Shown: piece after piece, positions 1 to 7,246 of the stretch
How positions within the stretch are numbered: the stretch's first letter is position 1
Layout: every line of letters starts with the position of its first letter
Origin: Chloroflexota bacterium
GTDB lineage: Bacteria > Chloroflexota > Dehalococcoidia > UBA2979
Length of the DNA: 18,624 nucleotides
Reading direction: 5' to 3'
Assembly: GCA_947446155.1 (NCBI GenBank)
Contig: CANFFZ010000038.1
Coordinates: 1-18,624, forward strand
The notes under the pieces: model-generated
What the model was told of the DNA's origin: nothing
The model's input: only the letters and a program-made list of their open reading frames with translations
Databases searched by the model: none
Program-made: the position numbers and the translations under genes

Positions 1-123
1 ATCTCCATCATCCGTCCTTTCGGCGAGCCCGGAGCCCACGCAGCGTCCGTGTTTGACTCCGGTGGAGCATGCAGCCCCCCGATATCTGGGACGTATCCGG
101 TGTGTTACGGCTGTGTTTCCTGA

Positions 124-1203
124 TTGCCAAGGCCCCGGAGCCCAAATCTGGCCCGCCTGCGCCACCCCGATTTCGCCGGTTCGAGGGCTGGCGCGTACAA
201 TCCCGACACCCCAGCCCGTATCGCCGGTGACCAGCGACGGAGCGCCGCCATCCCTGCCGCACGCGCTCCTCGGACACCCCGCGCCCGCCGCCCCGAGGCT
301 GCCCTCGCACGCCCGGTCATCAAGTGGGCCGGCGGCAAGCAGCAGCTGGCGGCCGAACTCGTCGCACGCGCTCCGAGGACCATCGAGACCTATTACGAGC
401 CATTCATCGGCGGCGGCGCGATGTTCTTCGCCCTTCTCGCGGATCCCGCTCTCGCCCCGAAGCGCGCCGTCCTCAACGACCTCAACCGCGACCTCGTCAC
501 GGTGTACGAGGTCGTCCGGGACGAGGTGGACGCCCTCGTGGCTCGCCTGGAGGCGCTCCAGGGCCCCTACCTCGCCGCCATCGCAGACGAGCGCAGCACG
601 CAGTTTTACGCCGAGCGCGGACGGCAGCCGGACGGCGCGGTGGACCTGGCGGCGCGGTTCATCTTCCTGAACAAGACCTGCTTCAACGGTCTGTACCGGG
701 TGAACCGACAGGGCATCTTCAACGTCCCCCACGGCAAGTACCGCACGCCGCGCATCCTGGATGAGCCCAACCTGCGAGCGGCCTCGGCGGCGCTGGCGGG
801 GGTACGTCTGACGCACGTGGACTTCGAGTCCGCCCTCGCGGCGCCGAAGCAGGGCGACTTCGTCTACCTCGATCCACCGTTCGAGCCGCTCTCCGCCACC
901 TCGTCGTTCACGGGGTACACGGAGGGGTCGTTCAGCCGCACGGAGCAGCGCCGGCTGAAGTTGGCCGCCGACGACCTCACGGATCGAGGCGTCCACGTAA
1001 TGCTCTCGAACTCCGCGCAGGACTACATCCGTGGCCTCTACTCGGCAGACCGCGGCCCGTTCGCGGACGGCCGCTACCGCATCGACAGCACCCCCGCGCG
1101 CCGCGCGATCAACTCACGCGGCGACAAGCGCGGTCCCGTCGACGAACTGGTGGTGCTGAACTACGCGCCCGAGGTGGAGCGGCGCGAGTTGTCCTCGAAC
1201 TGA
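124..1203 (+). CDS. D12-class (Dam-type) DNA adenine N6-methyltransferase
   Basis: Transfers methyl from S-adenosylmethionine to adenine N6 in a short DNA site. Seen: KWAGGK (residues 67-72) and EPFIGGGAMFF (from 92), the SAM-binding region; the family block FLNKTCFNGLYRVNRQG (181-197) followed by FNVPHGKY; and catalytic motif IV as DPPF (250-253), the accepted Phe variant of DPPY. The core is full length for the family. The start is uncertain. An in-frame TGA lies at 121-123, and the only ATG/GTG/TTG codon before the conserved core is TTG at 124, which has no Shine-Dalgarno. It adds about 60 Pro/Arg/Ala-rich residues that family members normally lack. The gene is convergent with the response regulator, 22 bases apart. 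The target sequence cannot be told from here. It may be an orphan methylase or part of a restriction system extending left of the window. Confidence 0.9.
   Translation: MPRPRSPNLARLRHPDFAGSRAGAYNPDTPARIAGDQRRSAAIPAARAPRTPRARRPEAALARPVIKWAGGKQQLAAELVARAPRTIETYYEPFIGGGAMFFALLADPALAPKRAVLNDLNRDLVTVYEVVRDEVDALVARLEALQGPYLAAIADERSTQFYAERGRQPDGAVDLAARFIFLNKTCFNGLYRVNRQGIFNVPHGKYRTPRILDEPNLRAASAALAGVRLTHVDFESALAAPKQGDFVYLDPPFEPLSATSSFTGYTEGSFSRTEQRRLKLAADDLTDRGVHVMLSNSAQDYIRGLYSADRGPFADGRYRIDSTPARRAINSRGDKRGPVDELVVLNYAPEVERRELSSN
196..201 (+). promoter_or_regulatory. -10-like hexamer inside the predicted dam-type N-terminus
   Basis: TACAAT matches five of six bases of the bacterial -10 consensus in otherwise GC-rich DNA. 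No convincing -35 is present at 16-18 bases. If used, transcription would begin near 208, downstream of the TTG at 124, so translation would need a non-canonical start (for example ATC at 250, preceded by GGAG at 239-242). Inference only. Confidence 0.25.
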
Positions 1204-1225
1204 GCGGTGTCCCGCTCGCTGCCCG

Positions 1226-1654
1226 CTAGACCGGCACGAGGGGCGGGTGCGCCGGCAGTGGACTAGTGCCCCGCCCGTCAACAGGTGGGGGCGCGCCGTT
1301 GCGCACCGCGAGTATGAGTTGGTCGAGCGTAAACGGTTTGCCGATGAACCCGACCGCACCGACGGCGCTGGCGTATGCGCTCGCATTTTTCGAGGCAGTC
1401 ATGACGAGGAGCGGGACGCGCACACCCCGCTCGGCGAGCGCCTCCGCGAACTGCCAGCCATTGACCACTGGCATCCACATGTCGAGGACGGCGAAGTCAA
1501 ACGTGGCGCCGCTGTCGATCACCTCCAGCGCTACGGCGCCGTTCGAGACGAGTGTGACCTCGTACCCCTCCTCCTCCAGTACCTGGCCGACCAGGTCGAG
1601 GATCGCGGGCTCGTCTTCGACGATGAGGATGCGCTGGGGCGTAGGAGGAATCAC
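1226..1654 (-). CDS. Single-domain response regulator (CheY-like receiver)
   Basis: A phosphorylation-controlled receiver domain with no output domain. Seen in the 142 residues: ILIVEDE with acidic pair E13/D14, phospho-acceptor D58 in VLDMWMP, the switch residue T86 in VMTA, and K106 in GKPF. These are all the residues a working receiver needs. A short Pro-rich tail (121-142) follows. The start is GTG at 1654; it overlaps the stop of the upstream histidine kinase by four bases (GTGA), so the two were translationally coupled. The kinase is broken, so this regulator has probably lost its cognate phosphodonor or is served by another kinase. With no DNA-binding domain it would act by protein contact or as a phosphorelay step. 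Confidence 0.93.
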   Translation of the reverse strand: MIPPTPQRILIVEDEPAILDLVGQVLEEEGYEVTLVSNGAVALEVIDSGATFDFAVLDMWMPVVNGWQFAEALAERGVRVPLLVMTASKNASAYASAVGAVGFIGKPFTLDQLILAVRNGAPPPVDGRGTSPLPAHPPLVPV

Positions 1655-3337
1655 GCTGCGTCCGCCCGGACGACAGGCAACCGCACAATGAGCGTGCTGC
1701 CTTGTCCGTCGCTCTCCGCCCAGATATGTCCGCGATGTTCTTCGACGATGCGCTTGCAGAGGAAGAGTCCGATGCCCATCCCGCTGAAACGCCTGCTGAC
1801 CTCGCTCCCGCGATAGAAGCGTTCGAAGATGTGCTCCAGATCGGACGTTGGGATGCCGATCCCCTGGTCGCTGACGCGGATCTCGACGTCGTCAGACAGA
1901 CTGCGCAGTGCCACGACGATTTCGCCACCGGAAGGACTGAACTTCAGGGCGTTGGTCACGAGGTTCTGCAGCACCTGCCGCATCCGCTCGGCGTCCACGG
2001 CGGCGACGACGGCTGTCCCGTCCACGCGCACTGTGTGCTGGGACAGATCCAGCCCTTCCACCACGTCCTGCGCGAGCGCCACGAGGTTCATCGGGAGGCA
2101 CTCATCGATAAAGCTATGCGACTCGAGGCGCGAAGCGTCGAGGATCGTGTCGGTCATGCGCCACATGCGCTGGGTTTTCCGCACCAGGCGATCGGCGTCT
2201 TCAAGGTTCGCGTCCACGGCCTCCGGCCGGTTGCGCAGGTGCCGCTGCAGCAGTTGCGCTTGCGCCATGACGATCGTCAGTGGGGTGCGCAGGTCATGTG
2301 CGGCCGCCGAGAGGCACTCGTCTTTGAGCCGAGCGAGGTTCGCGAGTTCAAGCGCCTGTTCCTCGGCCTGCTTCTCCAGCCGCCTCCGGTCGCTGATGTC
2401 ACGGATATTGCACTAGATGACGTGGTGCGCGCCCACCTCGTACACGTTACACGAACTCAACCTCAGTCACCACACCGGCTTCAGTCTCCAGCGGCAGGCG
2501 GACATAGCCCGCCTGTCGTAGTCCCCTGAACTTGTCCTGGTTCGCTGCGATATCGGAGAGCAGGCCGACATCCCAGAGGCGCTTCCCCAGCAGTTCTTCG
2601 CGTGAGCGTCCCAGGATGTTCTCGATGAACAGGTTGGCATCGGTGATCTGCCCCGTGTCGGCGTTGAGGATGAGGATGCCGTCCTGCGCGGTTTCGAAGA
2701 GCCGCCGATACTTCAGTTCGGATGTCTCGAGCGTGTTCAGCACTCGCTGACGTTCCGTGACGTCCTCGATCGCGAGCAGGATGCGTTCGCTCCGGTCATC
2801 GGAGCGGACGATCCGGCGAGCGTTGAGCAGCATCACCCGGCGGCCAATCGCCGGGAAATTGTGCTCGACTTTGAAGTCGTTGAAGTAGTGGTTCTCGGGA
2901 AGGACGGCTTCCAACAGGAGCCGCAGGTCCGGGATGTCCCATTGCCCCCGGCCCAGTTCGTAGATGAGCCGGTCCTCGGTCTCCTCAGCGACGGTCTGGA
3001 AGACGCGATAGAAGGAGCGGTTCGCCGAGATCACGCGGAGATCCCTGCTGAGCACCAGCACCGGCTCGCGCAGGGTTGCCATGATGTCCTGGACGTAGTC
3101 CAGCGTTTCCACGGCCTGCCGCGCTGGCCTGCGGCCCGGCGTCACGTCTTCGCTCGCCCGCTCGATAGCGTCTCTCGCCACGGGCGTGGCGAAGTCGTCG
3201 ACGGTGATCCGCGTCGCCTCGTCCCTGTCGGGGACGGTGGCGTTTGGCGCGTTGCCGGGCCGTCGATCCTGCTGTCCGGGGACCGGGCGCACCTCCGGTC
3301 GATCACCGTCGAGCAACGTGTCCTGACTGCCGGTCAT
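1651..3337 (-). pseudogene. PAS-PAS histidine kinase, broken by a frameshift plus a nonsense codon
   Basis: Two adjacent open frames read as one kinase. The N-terminal part (3337 to 2447, from ATG at 3337 preceded by GAGG) has a polar tail, then a PAS domain of the CheR-associated type (GQWDIPDLRLLLEAVLP, then NFPAIGRRVMLLNARR), then a second PAS domain (YRRLFETAQDGILILNADTG). It stops at TAA (2449-2447) within the last PAS strand, at VEFV. Reading on in another frame gives NVYEVGAHHVI, then TAG (2415-2413) where PAS domains commonly have Gln, then CNIRDISDRRRLEKQ, the H-box AHDLRTPL (His codon 2298-2296), the N-box (QNLVTNALKFS) and G-boxes (DQGIGI, GMGIGLFL) to the TGA at 1651. Restoring function needs a net two-base insertion and TAG to CAG. 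No ATG, GTG or TTG lies between the TAG and the H-box, so a separate kinase half including the His is unlikely. Confidence 0.85.
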
Positions 3338-3489
3338 CGCGGCCTCAATTTCGCCGGATCTGGGCCGCACGAGCCTCTACACCGTAGGAGTCCCGAACTC
3401 AGCCTGCGGAGCGCGGCATCGCAATTCCGGATCAGTTCACCGGTTGTCCGGCGGGGCTCGGAACTCAGGGGACAGACTCGCCCCCCGCC

Positions 3490-3948
3490 CTACTCGCCCT
3501 CGGGCTCCGCATCCACGAACGCTTTGCGCACCGGGAGCGCAAAGAACAGCCGCAGCCACACCTCGAGGTCTTCGAGGCCCACGGCTTTGCCGGAGGAGAG
3601 CAGGAAGGCGCGCATGTTCGCGCTGAAGCCGGGGCCGTGGAACACGACGATGCCGGGGATCGGCCAGGCGCGGATGTCCTCGATGGTGCTGGGGATCTTC
3701 TCTTCGGCGGAGCCAGCGCTGCGCTGGTACTTCGCTTCGATGCCGAGCGAGCGGCGCTGCGACGGATCGTTCACCACAACATCGATGCGACGACGGGCAC
3801 CCCAGATGCGACGGCCGACGTAGACCTCGGTCTCCACCTGCAGACCGAGGCTGCGCGCGATATCGGCGCAGGCGGAGGTGAGGCCCTGCCAGGTGCCGGG
3901 CGCGAACATGTCGCTCTGCTCCGGGTCGCCCGGCTTCGCGCGCGCCAT
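3490..3948 (-). CDS. Small PD-(D/E)XK nuclease-superfamily protein
   Basis: 152 residues. Seen: RRRIDVVV (Asp about residue 56) and, after a short turn, LGIEAKYQ (E-x-K about 71-73), the D...ExK metal-binding pattern of PD-(D/E)XK nucleases. The helix before it (TWQGLTSACADIARSLGL) and ETEVYVGRRIWG fit the usual alpha-beta core order. No DNA-recognition domain or partner methylase is attached. Its ATG at 3948 shares one base with the TGA of the upstream dehydrogenase (TGATG), so it is almost certainly translated by coupling as the last gene of the catabolic operon. That is an odd place for a nuclease. Function in restriction, repair or RNA processing cannot be decided; the fold call is moderate because only one motif supports it. 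Confidence 0.75.
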   Translation of the reverse strand: MARAKPGDPEQSDMFAPGTWQGLTSACADIARSLGLQVETEVYVGRRIWGARRRIDVVVNDPSQRRSLGIEAKYQRSAGSAEEKIPSTIEDIRAWPIPGIVVFHGPGFSANMRAFLLSSGKAVGLEDLEVWLRLFFALPVRKAFVDAEPEGE

Positions 3949-5024
3949 CAGGCGACCGGCAGTTCGAGCGGGCCGACACCGAGGGCCGCCGCGGCCTCGA
4001 CAGTCTGTTTCCAGGTCTCGTCGTCCAGCGGGACGCCGTCGCGCAGACGCTGGGCCATCGTGCGGCGCTCGGGCTCGCCGGGGAGCAGCACCTCGGAGAC
4101 ACCGGGCTGGTAGGGCGGTTCCTTCACGTGGGCGCCAAGGCCGGCCATCAGGCTGGTGAAGGCGGCCAGCGGGGTGAAGTGGGCGACATCGATCGCCATG
4201 ATGAAGACGCCGTTCGTGCCGCGCGTGCCCGCGACGGAGGTGCCCGCTCCGGAGAGCACGCCCCCCAGCGTCTCAACAGCGAGGTTGAGGCCGAAGCCCT
4301 TGTAGCCGCTGAGCGCACTACCGACCGGCAACAGCGTCCCCAGTTTCTCGTTGTCGCCCGTGCCGTAGAAGTCGCGTGGCTGGGTCGAGGGCTTCCCATC
4401 GCCGTCGAGGATCCACGCCTCGGGCACCTCGTCGCCCTTGTTCACAGCGACACGGAGTTTGCCCTCGGCGACGACCGAAGTGGCCATGTCGAGGACGAAC
4501 GGGGCATCGGGCGTCTCGCCGGGGAAGGCGAACATCAGCGGGTTGGTACCGGTGCGTCGATGGCCGCCTCCAAAGGAAGCGACGAGGCGTGCCCCAGGCG
4601 TGTTCACGCCACCCATCGCTGCCATCCCGGCGCGCACGATCTGCTCGCCGTACGCGCCGACTCGACCAGCGTGCATCGTGTTGATGCAGGTGACGAGGGC
4701 CACGCCGGTTTCGCGCGCCTTCGCGATCGCCATCTCGGTCGCCCTCGTCGCCACCACCTGGCCGAGGTTCCAGCCACCATCGAGGACGGCCATCGACGGC
4801 GCGTCCCCGATCACGAGGGTAGGCGCGCCGGGGTGCGCGACGCCGTTGCGGATCTGCAGCAGGTAGCCGCTCGTGCGGATCACGCCGTGCGAGTCATGCC
4901 CCTTGAGGTTTGCCTCGACGAGGTGCTCCACGACGATGCGCGCCTCGTCCTCGGGACTCCCGGCCGCGCGATAGACGCGCGCGAGGTAGTCCGTGAGCAG
5001 CGGCGCGGGGATCGTGATCGTCAT
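3948..5024 (-). CDS. Malate/L-lactate dehydrogenase family (Ldh_2) NAD(P)-dependent oxidoreductase
   Basis: Oxidises or reduces a 2-hydroxy/2-keto acid pair with NAD(P)H in the cytoplasm. The family includes ureidoglycolate, sulfolactate and 2,3-diketogulonate enzymes, so the substrate is open. Seen in 358 residues: GHDSHGV (42-48), the family signature; TMHAGRVGAYGEQ with the conserved His118; GTNPLMFAFPG; FVLDMATSVVAEGK; and GYKGFGLNLAVE. The start was set at ATG 5024 (MTITIPAPLL) because AGAGGT lies about six bases upstream and the length then matches the family. The frame is open far upstream to 5786, but that part is the shadow of the aldolase gene. It lies 26 bases after the aldolase stop and overlaps the nuclease start by one base. 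Confidence 0.93.
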   Translation of the reverse strand: MTITIPAPLLTDYLARVYRAAGSPEDEARIVVEHLVEANLKGHDSHGVIRTSGYLLQIRNGVAHPGAPTLVIGDAPSMAVLDGGWNLGQVVATRATEMAIAKARETGVALVTCINTMHAGRVGAYGEQIVRAGMAAMGGVNTPGARLVASFGGGHRRTGTNPLMFAFPGETPDAPFVLDMATSVVAEGKLRVAVNKGDEVPEAWILDGDGKPSTQPRDFYGTGDNEKLGTLLPVGSALSGYKGFGLNLAVETLGGVLSGAGTSVAGTRGTNGVFIMAIDVAHFTPLAAFTSLMAGLGAHVKEPPYQPGVSEVLLPGEPERRTMAQRLRDGVPLDDETWKQTVEAAAALGVGPLELPVA

Positions 5025-5050
5025 CGCGGACCTCTGTCGTGCCTCACGGC

Positions 5051-5842
5051 TTACGCCTCGGGCAGGGTGGCGACGGTGCCGGTGTCGCCTCGGGCGGCTG
5101 CGAGGTCGGCGCCGGCCTTCGCACGCATGAAGCCGGCATCCGAGCCAAGCGTGACCATCTGGAAGCCGGCCTTCAGCCATTTCGTCGTGAATTCCAGCGA
5201 GCCGGTGTGCATTCCGGGTGCGACGCCGTGCTTCTGGCACGCCGCCATGATCTCCATGCACACCTGCTGGTGGCCCTCGTCGCGGTTGTCGCCGGTCGGC
5301 TTCATGCCGAGGGCGTACGCGAGGTCCGAGGGTCCCACATACGCACAGTCGACACCCGGTACGGAGAGAATCTCGTCGAGGTTGTCGATGCCCTCGCGTG
5401 TCTCGATCATCACGATCAGCGCGGTCTCGTCGTTCGCGTGGTCCTGGTAGTCGGCTCCGGCGTACAGCGTCGCGCGCGCGGGGCCCGAGGAGCGCCCCCC
5501 CCTCGGCGGGTACTTCGCGGCCCAGACAGCACGCTCGGCCTCTTCGCGGTTGTTGATCAGCGGTACGACGACGCCGTACGCGCCGGCGTCGAGGACCTTC
5601 ATGATCGTCGCGGGGTCGTTCCACGGAACCCGCACGAACGGCATCGTGTCCGTCGTTGAGATCGCCCGCATCATGTCCACCGCGTCCCCGTAGTCGATGA
5701 TGCCGTGCTGCATGTCCACACATAGCCAATCGAAGCCCGCGTGCGCCATCGACTCCGTCGCATGCGCTGAGGGGATCGAGAGCCACGCGCCAATCGTGGA
5801 CTTGCCCGCGCGCCAGGCTCGGAGGGTGGTGTTCGGTCGCAT
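5051..5842 (-). CDS. HpcH/HpaI-type class II aldolase (2-keto-3-deoxy-acid aldolase family)
   Basis: Metal-dependent retro-aldol cleavage of a 4-hydroxy-2-keto acid to pyruvate plus an aldehyde. Seen in 263 residues: VDMQHG (Asp43, His46), FVRVPW (Arg71), MIETREG (Glu147) and YVGPSDLA (Asp173). These correspond to the catalytic His and Arg and the metal-binding Glu and Asp of the family. The start was chosen at ATG 5842 (MRPNTTLRAW), which follows AAAGGCGG about ten bases upstream and gives the usual length of about 260. The open frame upstream to 5950 would overlap the next gene. It lies 41 bases downstream of the hydroxyacid dehydrogenase and 26 upstream of the Ldh_2 gene. A substrate such as a keto-deoxy sugar acid or a keto diacid is inference. 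Confidence 0.92.
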   Translation of the reverse strand: MRPNTTLRAWRAGKSTIGAWLSIPSAHATESMAHAGFDWLCVDMQHGIIDYGDAVDMMRAISTTDTMPFVRVPWNDPATIMKVLDAGAYGVVVPLINNREEAERAVWAAKYPPRGGRSSGPARATLYAGADYQDHANDETALIVMIETREGIDNLDEILSVPGVDCAYVGPSDLAYALGMKPTGDNRDEGHQQVCMEIMAACQKHGVAPGMHTGSLEFTTKWLKAGFQMVTLGSDAGFMRAKAGADLAAARGDTGTVATLPEA

Positions 5843-5883
5843 GTGGGGCCGCCTTTCGTGCGGAGGTGTCGAGGCCGTCCGGG

Positions 5884-6897
5884 CTAGCGAAGCGAGCGCT
5901 TCGGCGTGACCTCTGCGCGATTCGGGATGGTGGCGAACTCCGACGGCCACTTCCCCTGCATGAACGCGACGACCGTGTGGCCGACGCGTTCCTTGATCTG
6001 CTGATTGGAGGCTTCCGAGTAGAACGCCGAGTGCGGCGTCAGCGCGACGTTGTCGAAGGCGAGCAGCGGCGAGTCCGCGCCCACCGGCTCCACCTCGAAG
6101 ACGTCCATCCCGGCGCCCGCGATGCGTCCCTCGCGCAACGCCTCGACGAGTGCCGCTTCCTCGACGATCGGCCCGCGTGCGGTGTTCACGAGGATGGCGG
6201 TGGGCTTCATCGCCGCGAAGGCGGCACGGTTGAACAGGTGGTGCGTCTCCGGCGTCAGCGGCGCGTGTACGGTGATGTGGTCAGCCCGCGCCAGCAGTTC
6301 CTCGAACGTCGCGGCGCGTTCCACGCCGGCCTCGGCGAACGCGGAGGCATCGAGGTACGGGTCGTAGGCGAGGACGTGCACGCCGAAGGCGCGCGCCCGC
6401 TGTGCGACCTGCCGCCCGATGGCACCCAGCGCGACCATGCCGAGCGTCTCGCCGGTGATCGGCGGCACGACCGGCAGGCCGGGGCCTCGGTACTGGCCCG
6501 TGCGCATCGAGCGGTCGTGCGGCAGCAGTTTCCGCGCGACGGCGAGGAGCAGCATCATCGCGTGGTTGGCGACCTCCGGCTGGCAGAAGTCGGGGTAGTG
6601 CGCCACCACGACACCGTGCTCGGTCGCCGCTCGCACATCGAGCGAGTCGAGGCCGACGCCGTAGCGGATGATCAGTTCGAGGCCCGGCAACTGGTCGAAG
6701 ACAGCACTCGTGATCTGCGCACCACCGACGAGGACGGCCTGCGCGTCCCGCAACAGCGCCACGCGCTCATCCATCGAGGCGGCCCGCTGGACGACGACGC
6801 GGCCGCCGGCAGGCTCGATGATGGCGCGCTCCACCTCGAACCAGGCGGGGTCATTGGATTCGGTCTGGATGGCGGTAAACGGGCGTTTGTCGGGCAT
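5884..6897 (-). CDS. D-isomer-specific 2-hydroxyacid dehydrogenase
   Basis: NAD(P)-linked interconversion of a D-2-hydroxy acid and its 2-keto acid (phosphoglycerate/glyoxylate-reductase superfamily). Seen in 337 residues: substrate-domain IIRYGVGLDSLD (77-88); the Rossmann turn TLGMVALGAIGR, where the first Gly of GxGxxG is Ala156; YDP with the NAD-ribose Asp179; and the catalytic triad Arg241 (NTARGPIV), Glu270 (DVFEVEP) and His289 (TPHSAFYS). The ATG at 6897 has no Shine-Dalgarno but lies seven bases after a TATACT box, which suggests a leaderless transcript. It is the first gene of a four-gene minus-strand operon with the aldolase, Ldh_2 dehydrogenase and nuclease-like gene. The gene could be named as a C-terminal-binding-protein-like dehydrogenase; the substrate is unknown. 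Confidence 0.93.
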   Translation of the reverse strand: MPDKRPFTAIQTESNDPAWFEVERAIIEPAGGRVVVQRAASMDERVALLRDAQAVLVGGAQITSAVFDQLPGLELIIRYGVGLDSLDVRAATEHGVVVAHYPDFCQPEVANHAMMLLLAVARKLLPHDRSMRTGQYRGPGLPVVPPITGETLGMVALGAIGRQVAQRARAFGVHVLAYDPYLDASAFAEAGVERAATFEELLARADHITVHAPLTPETHHLFNRAAFAAMKPTAILVNTARGPIVEEAALVEALREGRIAGAGMDVFEVEPVGADSPLLAFDNVALTPHSAFYSEASNQQIKERVGHTVVAFMQGKWPSEFATIPNRAEVTPKRSLR

Positions 6898-6904
6898 GGG
6901 CGGG

Positions 6905-6910
6905 AGTATA
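6905..6910 (-). promoter_or_regulatory. -10 box of a probable leaderless promoter for the 2-hydroxyacid dehydrogenase operon
   Basis: On the minus strand TATACT (five of six matches to TATAAT) ends seven bases before the ATG at 6897. A start of transcription at the usual 6-8 bases downstream falls on or next to the A of the ATG. No Shine-Dalgarno is present, and no clear -35 lies at 16-18 bases. Confidence 0.55.
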
Positions 6911-6963
6911 CCCGTCGCCTATCCGGCGCCCGATCGGGGGCAATCGCGCGCCGTTTCGAGGCG

Positions 6964-7003
6964 GATCACACCGGGTGTCCGGTGTACGATCGATGCTGTG
7001 ATC
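6964..7003. repeat. Nested inverted repeats between divergent operons
   Basis: Two overlapping dyads lie upstream of the 66-residue gene. The outer arms are GATCACA (6964-6970) and TGTGATC (6997-7003). The inner arms are ACACCGG (6968-6974) and CCGGTGT (6979-6985) with loop GTGT. They share three bases, so they could be alternative RNA folds or a regulator operator. A -10-like TACGAT (6985-6990) begins at the last base of the inner dyad. Confidence 0.4.
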
Positions 7004-7022
7004 GCGCCATGAGGAGGCCCCA

Positions 7023-7223
7023 ATGAACGACATTCTGCACGCTCGGCTGACCGAGCACCTGGATCCGGACCACGAGTGCTCGCCGCACAACGGCGGCTGT
7101 GACCTGCCGCACTACATGATGAACTTCACCCTCCCCCACTACGTCGCGCAGTGGCCCGAAGCCTCCGACGCGCGTACGCGACTGGAAGACCTCCGCGAGT
7201 TGCGCGACCTCGAGGGCGAGTAG
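7023..7223 (+). CDS. Small His/Cys-rich protein, function unknown
   Basis: 66 residues. The gene is well supported: AGGAGG sits five bases before the ATG at 7023. The N-terminal two-thirds is packed with possible metal ligands (His6, His12, His17, Cys19, His22, Cys26, His30, His39), including a dense HxCxxHxxxC cluster at 17-26. The tetrapeptide LPHY occurs twice (28-31 and 37-40). The last 17 residues are charged and probably helical ([16 protein letters not shown]). No signal peptide or membrane segment is visible. It is followed after 23 bases by the alkyltransferase gene and is probably co-transcribed with it. I do not recognise the family. A zinc- or iron-binding accessory protein is possible; that is inference from residue pattern only. 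Confidence 0.8.
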   Translation: MNDILHARLTEHLDPDHECSPHNGGCDLPHYMMNFTLPHYVAQWPEASDARTRLEDLRELRDLEGE

Positions 7224-7246
7224 CCGAGGCCGCCCGGGAGACCTCG

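Noticed and set aside
1..123. A gene or promoter in the left end
   Set aside because: TTGACT at 53-58 resembles a -35, but no -10 lies at 16-18 bases; no domain is seen in any frame.
2413..2415. TAG in the kinase as a recoded sense codon
   Set aside because: A frameshift 34 bases away also breaks the gene, and nothing else in the window suggests TAG reassignment; other genes here use TAG as a normal stop.
5025..5786. N-terminal extension of the Ldh_2 dehydrogenase frame
   Set aside because: The region is the aldolase gene read in another frame; the extension is low complexity and the ATG at 5024 has a proper ribosome binding site.
5866..7026. Plus-strand open frame (386 codons)
   Set aside because: Lies opposite the 2-hydroxyacid dehydrogenase, which has all catalytic residues; the plus-strand product shows no domain.
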